Shown: in pieces, positions 57,264 through 64,000 of the stretch | Position numbering within the stretch: the first letter of the stretch is position 1 | How the letters are laid out: each line of letters begins with the position of its first letter | NCBI RefSeq assembly: GCF_002904295.1 | Contig: NZ_PPHG01000007.1 | Span: forward strand, 62,001 to 126,000 | Reading direction: 5' to 3' | DNA length: 64,000 nucleotides | Source of the DNA: Amycolatopsis sp. CA-128772 | GTDB taxonomy: Bacteria > Actinomycetota > Actinomycetes > Mycobacteriales > Pseudonocardiaceae | The notes under the pieces: model-generated | The model's database searches: none | What the model was told of the DNA's origin: nothing | What the model saw: only the letters and a program-made list of their open reading frames with translations | Made by a program: the position numbers and the translations under genes

Positions 57264-57281
57264 GCACAGCTGACGCACAGC
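57264..57281. promoter_or_regulatory. GCACAGC tandem operator upstream of the GT39 gene
   Basis: GCACAGC at 57264-57270 and 57275-57281, with 11-bp period and a 4-base spacer exactly as at 54351-54368. It is 45 bases before the glycosyltransferase start and 26 bases from the divergent methyltransferase start. Confidence 0.65.
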
Positions 57282-57325
57282 TTCGGCACAAGTTCACCAC
57301 ATCCGGCCCCGACACGGTGGCCTTC

Positions 57326-59202
57326 ATGACGACCACGCTGTCGGCGCCCGCGCAGGTCCAGCCCCCGCCGTCCGCTGCCGGGCGGGAAGCACGGTGGGTC
57401 AAGCCCTCCGTGGCCGCCCTGCTGCTCGGGACCGGGCTGCTCTACCTGTGGGACCTGGCGAAGACCCAGTGGGGCAACGACTTCTACGCGATGGCCGTGC
57501 AGGCCGGGACGTGGAGCTGGAAAGCGCTGTTCTTCGGCTCGCTCGATCCGGGCAACGTCGTCACCGTCGACAAACCGCCCTTTTCACTGTGGATCATGGG
57601 GTTGTCCGGCCGGCTCTTCGGCTTCTCCAGCTGGAGCCTGCTGGTGCCGGACGCGCTTGCCGGGGTCGCCTCCGTCGGGCTGCTCTACCTCGCCGTGCGG
57701 CGACTGTCCGGGCCCGGAGCCGGGCTGCTGGCCGGGGCCGGGCTCGCGCTGACGCCGGTCGCCGCGCTCATGTTCCGGTACGACAACCCCGATGCCTTCC
57801 TCGTGCTGCTGCTCGTCGCCGGCGGCTACTGCGTCGTGCGCGCCCTCGAACATGCGAGCACGAAGTGGCTGCTGCTCGCCGGGGTGGCCGTCGGGTTCGG
57901 CTTCCTCGACAAGATGCTGCAGGCCTTCGTCGTGCTGCCCGCCTTCGTGCTGGTGTACGCCGTCGCCGCGCCGACGTCGCCCGCCCGGCGGATCGGGCAG
58001 CTCTTCGCCGCGGCCGGGGCCGTGGTCGTCTCCGCCGGGTGGTGGATCGCCGCCGTCGCGCTGTGGCCCGTCGGCGACCGGCCCTACATCAGCGGATCGA
58101 CCGACAACACCGTGCTGGAACTCGCTTTCGGCTACAACGGGCTCGGCCGGATCTTCGGCGAAGGCCGCGGCGGGGGCGGTGGCACGTTCACCCCGCCGTC
58201 CGGGGCCCGGGGCGGGTTCGGGGCGGCTTCGGCGGTGAAACCGGCCTGACGCGGCTGTTCTCCGGCGAGTTCGGCGGCGAGGCGTCGTGGCTGCTGCCCG
58301 CCGCGGTGCTCGGTCTGGCCGCCGGCCTGTGGTTCACTCGCCGCGCGCCGCGCACCGACCGGACGCGGGCGGCGCTGCTGCTGTGGGGCGGCTGGCTCGT
58401 GGTCACCGCGCTGGTGTTCAGCTACATGAGCGGCATCATCCACCCGTACTACACCGTCGCGCTGGCCCCCGGGATCGCCGCCACGCTGGGGATTTCCGCG
58501 CGCGAACTCTGGCGCGGCCGGGCGAACTTCGCGGCTCGCGCGGTGCTCGCCGTCATGCTCGCGGTGACCGCGGTCTGGGGGTTCGTGCTGCTCGCCCGGA
58601 CGCCGGACTGGCAGCCGTGGCTGCGCTACACCCTCCTGGTCGCCGGCGCCGCCGCGGTCGCGGGCCTGCTGTTCGGCGCCGACCGGTTCCGGCGGCTCGG
58701 CCCGGTGGTGGCCGTGCTCGGCCTCTGCGGCGCCCTGCTCGGGACGGCGTCCTTCACCTTCGCCACGGCGGCGACCGCGCACGCCGGCGGGACGCCGTCG
58801 TCCGGCCCGGCCGTCGCGAGTGGACGCGGGTTCGGCGGCGGCCCGCGCGGCTTCGGGGGCGGGCAGGCCGACACCGCGGTGATCGACCTGCTGAAGAGCA
58901 CGACGACGAAGTGGGCGGCCGCGCAGAGCGGCGCGATGCAGTCGGCGGGCCTCGCGCTGGCGAGCGGACGGCCGGTGCTCGCGATCGGCGGCTTCAGCGG
59001 CAGCGACCCGGCGCCGACGCTGCAGCAGTTCCGGCAGTACGTCGCCGACGGCGACATCCGCTACTACGTCGCCGGCGGCCGCGGCGGCTTCGGGGGCGGC
59101 CGCGGGACCGCCGGGGAAATCCAGGCCTGGGTCGAGCAGAACTTCGCGCCGGTGACCGTCGGTGGCACGACGGTTTACGACCTCACCAAATCTGTCGTTT
59201 GA
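57326..59202 (+). pseudogene. GT39-type (ArnT/PMT-like) membrane glycosyltransferase, frameshifted
   Basis: The 5' frame (57326-58249, 307 aa) has the catalytic start of a PMT/ArnT enzyme (WDLAKTQWGNDFYAMAVQAG, NVVTVDKPPFSLWIMGLSGR) and many helices. The 3' frame (to 59202) continues with GETGLTRLFSGEFGGE, more helices (GIIHPYYTVALAPGIAATLG) and the extracellular C-terminal domain. The frame is lost in a G-run at about 58220-58223; one extra G restores a 625-residue protein with GGFGGGFGGETG at the join. It could be a true mutation, a sequencing slip or slippage. These enzymes transfer sugars from polyprenyl-phosphate outside the membrane. Confidence 0.85.
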
Positions 59203-59770
59203 CAGAAATTCGGTGCGGCGGCCGAGATTGTTTCGGGTGTGTAAACAGTCGGCCAATCATTCGGTGTACCGGCATCCGGTGCGATAACGGCGGATGCGGA
59301 CAGGTGTTCGAATTGCCCGCGGCGGGCGGCGCATTCCGAACGATCGTTCGGTTCCCCGTTTCCCAGTCGGCGGTGCCGGGCGAGAGGAAATTTTGACCGG
59401 GCGGCCGACAGGAAGTCGGCGGGCGGCCGGTGATGTTGCTGCTTAACCTGGTCGGTGGTCACTCGTTTGGCTGCAATGCGCAGCGTTGTGGGGATCTTGT
59501 GCCACTCGCTAGGCTCTCCGCCGGGAGAGGGACAGGGGTGGCTGATCCGGTGCGTTGAGCGCCGGTATTTCACTGGGCGTCGAAGCTTCCTGTCCGCGTT
59601 CTCCCGCGATGACCCGATCAGGTGCGGCCGGAAGAGAGCAGCGATGACCGTGCGCGGTGGCGCAGCTCGACTCGCTGACCCGTCCCGTCGTCACCGCCCG
59701 TGGCCCTGAGCACCGCAATTCCCCCTTTGGTACGGCACCACTCCACTTCCCCCGCCACCTGGAGTTCGTT
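59203..59770. other. Gene-free stretch before the ABC operon
   Basis: 568 bp with an A/T-richer first half. Short frames exist but none has a ribosome site with a sensible product. It presumably holds the promoter of the ABC operon; no riboswitch or clear hairpin was recognised. Confidence 0.5.
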
Positions 59771-60784
59771 GTGATTTCCCGTTCCCGCCCCCGTCTGCTG
59801 ACGATGCTCCTGACCTTGCTGACCCTCGCCGGGGTCACCGCGCTTTCCGGGTGCAGCGACAGCGCCGCCTCGGGCAGCGGCAGCAAGATCACCATCGGGT
59901 TCAGCGCCTGGCCGGGCTGGTTCCCGTGGCAGGTGGCGCAGGAACAGGGCCTGTTCGCGAAGAACGGTGTCAACGTCGACCTCAAGTACTTCGACAACTA
60001 CACCGACAGCATCAACGCCCTTTCCAGCGGCGCCATCGACGCCAACAGCCAGACCCTCAACGACACGCTGTCGTCGGTGTCCGGCGGCGCCAAGCTGTCG
60101 ATCGTGCTGGTGAACGACAACTCCACCGGCAACGACAAGATCATCGCGCGGGACGGCATCACCAGCATCGCCGACCTCAAGGGCAAGAAGGTCGCCGTCG
60201 AACAGGGTGCGGTCGACCACTACCTGCTGCTGCTCGCGCTGCAGTCGGCCAAACTGACCGAAAAGGACATCCAGCTCGTCAACCTCCCGACCGACGCCGC
60301 CGCGGCGGCGTTCGCCGGCAGCCAGGTCGACGCGGTCGCCGCGTTCGCGCCGTTCACCTCGAAGGCGCTCGAGCGCCCGGGCAGCCGCGCGATCTCGTCC
60401 TCGGCGGAGTTCCCCGGCGCCATCCCCGACCACCTCGTCACTTCGCAGAAGCTGGTCAAGGACCACCCGAAGGACGTGCAGGCGCTCGTCAACACCTGGT
60501 TCGAGACGCTCGCCTGGATCAAGGACAACAAGGACGCGGCCGTGAAGATCATGGCCAAGCGTGGTGGCGTCTCCGACGCGGACTACAAGTCCTACGACGC
60601 CGGCACCACGATCTTCACCCGCCAGCAGAACCTCGACGCGTTCACCCCGGGCGTCACCCCGCAGCACCTCGACTTCCAGGCGAACAAGATCATCGACTTC
60701 ATCGTCGGCACCGGGCTCGCCCAGCAGCGGCCGTCGCTCGACGGGCTGTTCGACGACCAGTTCGTGAAGGCCGCGCCCCAGTGA
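59771..60784 (+). CDS. ABC transporter substrate-binding lipoprotein (SsuA/TauA/NMT1-like)
   Basis: 337 residues from a GTG with CTGGAG upstream. Lipobox ALSGC (Cys about 28). The periplasmic-binding fold of the nitrate/sulfonate/taurine/thiamine-precursor group: KITIGFSAWPGWFPWQVAQE, QGLFAKNGVNVDLKYFD, ALSSGAIDANSQTLNDTL, LKGKKVAVEQGAVDHYLL. It delivers a small solute to the permease encoded next. Substrate not readable; the group includes sulfonates, nitrate and pyrimidines. Coupled by GTGA overlap to the permease. Confidence 0.88.
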   Translation: MISRSRPRLLTMLLTLLTLAGVTALSGCSDSAASGSGSKITIGFSAWPGWFPWQVAQEQGLFAKNGVNVDLKYFDNYTDSINALSSGAIDANSQTLNDTLSSVSGGAKLSIVLVNDNSTGNDKIIARDGITSIADLKGKKVAVEQGAVDHYLLLLALQSAKLTEKDIQLVNLPTDAAAAAFAGSQVDAVAAFAPFTSKALERPGSRAISSSAEFPGAIPDHLVTSQKLVKDHPKDVQALVNTWFETLAWIKDNKDAAVKIMAKRGGVSDADYKSYDAGTTIFTRQQNLDAFTPGVTPQHLDFQANKIIDFIVGTGLAQQRPSLDGLFDDQFVKAAPQ

Positions 60785-61719
60785 CCGGTCCGACCCAGCG
60801 CACCACCCCGGCGGTCACGGCCGACGCGCGCGCCGCCGAGGCGATGGAAGCCGAGCAGCGGCTCGCCGAAGAGCACGAGGCCGGCCGGGGCCGCCCGGCC
60901 TGGGGACCGCTGCCGCGGCGGTCCGCGCCGAAGCCGGCGTCACCGCTGTTCTCCTTGCGGGCGCCCATTTCCGCCTCGGCCCGCTGGACGCTGGCGGTGC
61001 TGTCGTTCGCGATCCCGTTCCTCGCTTGGGTCGTGCTGAGCGTCAGCGGCGCCGTCGACTCGACGTTCCTGCCGTCGCCGGCCGCCGTGCTCAAGGCCGG
61101 CGTCGACATGGCCGGCACCGGCGAGCTCTTCGACGACCTCTGGGCGACCACCCAGCGGGTGCTCGAAGGGTTCGGCCTGGCCGTGCTGGTGTCGGTGCCG
61201 CTGGGCATCCTGATGGGCACCTTCACCGCCGGGCAGGCGTTCTTCGAGCCGCTGATCGGGCTGCTGCGCTACCTGCCGGCGAGCGCGTTCATCCCGCTGC
61301 TGATCATCTGGCTCGGCCTCGGCGAGCCGTCGAAGATCGCCATCCTGTTCATCGGGACGGTGTTCTTCAACACGCTGATGACCGCCGACGTCGTCCGCGG
61401 CGTGCCGAACGCGCTCCTAGACGTTTCCTACACCCTCGGCGCGCGCCGCGGCGAGGTGCTGCGCAAGGTCGTCGTGCCGCACTCGCTGCCGGGCATGATC
61501 GACGCGATCCGGGTCAACGCGGCGGCGGCGTGGAACTTCGTGGTCGTCGCCGAGCTGATCAACTCCTCGGCCGGCCTCGGCTACCGGATCGTCCGCGCGC
61601 AGCGGTTCCTGCAGACGGACAAGATCTTCGCGGTGCTCGTGGTCATCGGGATCGCCGGGCTCCTCATCGACGTCCTGCTGCGCCTGCTGCGCACGCAGGT
61701 CGGGAAGTGGGCGGCATGA
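60781..61719 (+). CDS. ABC transporter permease (SsuC/TauC-like)
   Basis: 312 residues; GTG overlaps the previous stop. A long Ala/Glu-rich cytoplasmic N-terminus (about 60 residues) precedes six transmembrane helices. The EAA loop reads YTLGARRGEVLRKVVVPHSL and PGMIDAIRVNAAAAW, contacting the ATPase. Typical BPD_transp_1 permease; ATGA overlap with the ATPase gene. Confidence 0.9.
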   Translation: MTGPTQRTTPAVTADARAAEAMEAEQRLAEEHEAGRGRPAWGPLPRRSAPKPASPLFSLRAPISASARWTLAVLSFAIPFLAWVVLSVSGAVDSTFLPSPAAVLKAGVDMAGTGELFDDLWATTQRVLEGFGLAVLVSVPLGILMGTFTAGQAFFEPLIGLLRYLPASAFIPLLIIWLGLGEPSKIAILFIGTVFFNTLMTADVVRGVPNALLDVSYTLGARRGEVLRKVVVPHSLPGMIDAIRVNAAAAWNFVVVAELINSSAGLGYRIVRAQRFLQTDKIFAVLVVIGIAGLLIDVLLRLLRTQVGKWAA

Positions 61720-62504
61720 CGCTGGAACTGCGGAACGTCGCGAAGGACTACACCGTCCGCGGCCGGGTCACGCGCGCCCTCGACGGCGTCGACCTGGAGG
61801 TGCTGCGCGGCGAATTCGTCTGCGTCGTCGGCGCGAGCGGCTCGGGCAAGTCGACGCTGCTGTCGCTGGTGGCCGGGCTCAGCCGGCCGACCGAGGGCGA
61901 GATCGTGCTCGACGGCGCGCCGGTGACCGGGCCCGGCCCGGACCGCGGGCTGGTCTTCCAGGCCGGGGCGCTCTACCCGTGGCGCAGCGTCGAGAAGAAC
62001 GTCGCGTTCGGACTCGAGCTGCTCTCGATCGATCCGGCCGAGCGCGCCGAGCGGGTGGACTGGTACCTCGCCGAAACCGGGCTCGACGGCGTCCGCAGGT
62101 CGCTGCCGAAGCAGCTTTCCGGCGGCCAGAAGCAGCGCGTCGCGATCGCGCGGGCCCTGGCGTGCGAACCGGAAGTTCTGCTGCTGGACGAACCCTTCGG
62201 CGCGCTGGACGTCCAGACCAAAGAGGACATGCAGGTGCTGATCCGCCAGGTGTGGACCGACACCGGCACGACGGTGCTGATGGTCACCCACGACGTCGAG
62301 GAAGCGGTGTTCCTCGGCGGCCGGGTGGTGGTGCTCGCCTCCGACCCGGGCCGGATCGCCGCCGACGTCGAGGTGGCGCTGCCCGCCGGACGCGACCTGG
62401 CGGTGAAGCGCGAACCGCGGTTCCTCGCGCTGCGCGCCCGGATCGAGGACCTGGTCCGGGAGCAGCACCGCGGCCACGTCAGCCGGGTGGCCGCGGTCGA
62501 GTGA
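61716..62504 (+). CDS. ABC transporter ATP-binding protein (SsuB/TauB-like)
   Basis: 262 residues with Walker A GASGSGKST (39-47), signature LSGGQKQR (134-141), Walker B LLLDEPFGALD (155-165) and the switch His in VTHD. FQAGALYPWRSVEKNV is the Q-loop region typical of this transporter group. It completes a three-gene importer with the binding protein and permease. Confidence 0.93.
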   Translation: MTLELRNVAKDYTVRGRVTRALDGVDLEVLRGEFVCVVGASGSGKSTLLSLVAGLSRPTEGEIVLDGAPVTGPGPDRGLVFQAGALYPWRSVEKNVAFGLELLSIDPAERAERVDWYLAETGLDGVRRSLPKQLSGGQKQRVAIARALACEPEVLLLDEPFGALDVQTKEDMQVLIRQVWTDTGTTVLMVTHDVEEAVFLGGRVVVLASDPGRIAADVEVALPAGRDLAVKREPRFLALRARIEDLVREQHRGHVSRVAAVE

Positions 62505-62529
62505 GAACGCAAGACGGGAAGGTGGCGGG

Positions 62530-64000
62530 ATGAGGCACGGCAGGTCGACCGCGAAACCGGCGGGTGGCGGGGGGTTTCTCGCCCGGCTCGGCATTCGCGG
62601 CAAGCTGAACCTGCTGCTGCTGCCCCCGCTGGTCGCGGTGGTGCTGGTGTCGGTGCCGTTCGTGCTGACGCAGGCGAACAGCGCCGGCGCGGCCGCCCAG
62701 TCGGCGACGGTGGCGCGGTACACGCAGCAGCTCGGCGGGCTGGTCTGGCAGCTGCAGCGCGAACGGCTGCAGACCGGCGCGTTCGTCGCCACGCCGTCGA
62801 TGCCGGCCGACCAGATGCTCCAGCAGCGCAAGACGGTCGACACGGCGGTCGAGCAGGTGCGGTCGTCGCTCGGGCCCGGCGCGCCGGACGAGCTGTCCGC
62901 GGCGCTGACCCGGATCGGGTCGCTGGCCGAGCTGCGGCAGAACGCCGAACGCCGCGGCGTCGCGCTCGACAGCGTCGCGCGCACCTACCACGCGGTGATC
63001 GGGGCGGTGATCGATTCACTGCGGCTGGTTCCGCAGCTCACCGACGACGCCGAGGGCACCCGCGAGCTGTCCGCGCTGGAAGCGCTGCTGCGCGCGAACG
63101 AAGAGAACTCGCTGCGGGGCATGGCGTTGATCGTGACCGCGGTGTCGCCCGAGGCCGGCCGGCCGATCCTGGACGACGCGACCCAGCAGGCGCCGATCTT
63201 CACCGACCGGTTCGTCCAGCAGGCCGACGACGAGACCGACAGCGAGCAGGCCGCCCTGGTCGTCAACGTCGAGGCGAGCGACGCCGGCCGCCGGATCGAG
63301 GAGCTCGCCGGCCAGGTCGGAAACCCGCGCAACGCGGCGGGCACCACGCAGTACGTCGCCGACGTGCTCGCGGCGTCGGAAAGCCAGGCGGGCCAGCGCA
63401 AACTGGTGCAGGAACGGGTCATCGGCGAGATCGCCGACTCGGCGACCGGCCGCGCCGACGCCGCGTCCCGGCTGGCCTGGACCGTCGGCCTCGGCGCCGG
63501 CGGGCTGTTCCTGCTGGTCGCCTTCCTCGCCGTCGCGGTGTCCCGCTCGATCGCCGGGCCGCTGCGGCAGCTGACCACCGCGGCGACGTCGGTCGCCGAC
63601 CTGGCCGGTACCGAGCTCGTCCGCGTGACCGACACCGAGGAAGCCGAGGAGCAGATCCCGCGGCTGGCCACCATCGACGTCGTCTCCGGCGACGAGCTGG
63701 GCAAGCTGGCCGCCGCGTTCAACCGCGTCCAGACCACCGCGGCCGAGCTGGTCGAACGCCAGGCGCTCACCCGGCGCAACACCAGCCTGATGTTCGCGAA
63801 CGTCGCCAAGCGCACGCAGAACCTCGTCGGCCGCCAGCTGGCCCTGATCGACGAGGTCGAGCGCAACGAGCAGGACACCCGGCTGCTGGCCAGCCTCTAC
63901 CGGCTCGACCACCTCTCCACCCGCCTGCGCCGGAACGCGGACAACCTGCTGGTCGTGTCCGGCACCCGCGACGAAACCCGGATCGCCGGCCCGATCGAGC
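62530..64000 (+). CDS. Nitrate-sensing-domain (NIT) sensor histidine kinase of conservon type, 5' part
   Basis: 490 codons; the frame is open at the right edge. ATG at 62530 follows GGTGGCGGG. TM1 about 28-50 (LNLLLLPPLVAVVLVSVPFV), a helical extracytoplasmic NIT-like sensor (QLGGLVWQLQRERLQTGAFV), TM2 about 315-338, HAMP, then LMFANVAKRTQNLVGRQLAL and SLYRLDHLSTRLRRNADNLL, the dimerisation block of CvnA-type kinases. Conservons pair such a kinase with roadblock, DUF742 and GTPase genes, which would lie beyond the window. It starts 26 bases after the importer and may sense its solute. Confidence 0.82.
   Translation, partial: MRHGRSTAKPAGGGGFLARLGIRGKLNLLLLPPLVAVVLVSVPFVLTQANSAGAAAQSATVARYTQQLGGLVWQLQRERLQTGAFVATPSMPADQMLQQRKTVDTAVEQVRSSLGPGAPDELSAALTRIGSLAELRQNAERRGVALDSVARTYHAVIGAVIDSLRLVPQLTDDAEGTRELSALEALLRANEENSLRGMALIVTAVSPEAGRPILDDATQQAPIFTDRFVQQADDETDSEQAALVVNVEASDAGRRIEELAGQVGNPRNAAGTTQYVADVLAASESQAGQRKLVQERVIGEIADSATGRADAASRLAWTVGLGAGGLFLLVAFLAVAVSRSIAGPLRQLTTAATSVADLAGTELVRVTDTEEAEEQIPRLATIDVVSGDELGKLAAAFNRVQTTAAELVERQALTRRNTSLMFANVAKRTQNLVGRQLALIDEVERNEQDTRLLASLYRLDHLSTRLRRNADNLLVVSGTRDETRIAGPIE

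Noticed and set aside
59455..59709. 84-codon open frame before the ABC operon
   Set aside because: No ribosome site, Arg/Ser-rich random-looking product and no motif.

Overview
The window is high-GC actinomycete DNA. Short leaderless genes, start/stop-overlapped operons, an SsgA-like protein, LGFP repeats, a conservon-type sensor kinase and a deazaflavin-dependent reductase all point to a filamentous actinomycete, most likely a Pseudonocardiaceae genus such as Amycolatopsis. The genus is inference from gene content; no rRNA is present to confirm it.

Layout. (1) 1-13170, chromosome: the end of a TauD-type dioxygenase, a limonene-epoxide-hydrolase-like protein, a CapA-like phosphoesterase divergent from a large secreted nuclease, then a type VII secretion-like locus of two convergent operons. 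One operon has WXG/LXG-like proteins and a YbaB-like protein. The other has two tiny helical proteins, an FtsK/SpoIIIE ATPase and a coiled-coil protein. A GAF-ANTAR regulator closes the segment. (2) 13173-40626, a 27.4-kb actinomycete integrative and conjugative element (AICE) in the 3' part of a tRNA-Ser(GGA) gene, bounded by 55-bp direct repeats. (3) 40573-64000, chromosome: the tRNA-Ser, a PP2C phosphatase, an N-6 DNA methylase, a Ser/Thr kinase, an L,D-transpeptidase, a PQQ-type sugar dehydrogenase with LGFP repeats, a 3-hydroxyacyl-CoA dehydrogenase, a TetR regulator with an F420-type reductase, two two-component systems, a frameshifted GT39 glycosyltransferase, a sulfonate/nitrate-type ABC importer and the start of a conservon-type histidine kinase.

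The AICE reads left to right as: a low-GC cargo block (unknown protein, APH-like kinase, HTH-TPR regulator); a GntR repressor with a perfect palindromic operator; a long run of small overlapping genes (NUDIX, SsgA-like, several membrane 'spread'-type proteins); a TraB-like FtsK translocase followed by an iteron cluster that is a candidate transfer locus; an HExxH protein, a lipoprotein HNH nuclease, SSB, primase-polymerase, MazG-like, PAPS-reductase-like and C5-methyltransferase genes; a DUF3631-type replication ATPase followed by a strikingly symmetric iteron array, the best candidate origin; then xis, int, arm-type sites and attR. Strong hairpins separate the modules.

The most interesting items are the dyad-symmetric origin candidate (38512-38690), the post-traB repeats (28886-28989), a spacer-free 50-bp perfect palindrome (34084-34133), a hairpin covering the ribosome site of the sugar dehydrogenase (45550-45598), a shared GCACAGC tandem operator linking a two-component system to a glycosyltransferase gene, and the type VII-like locus.
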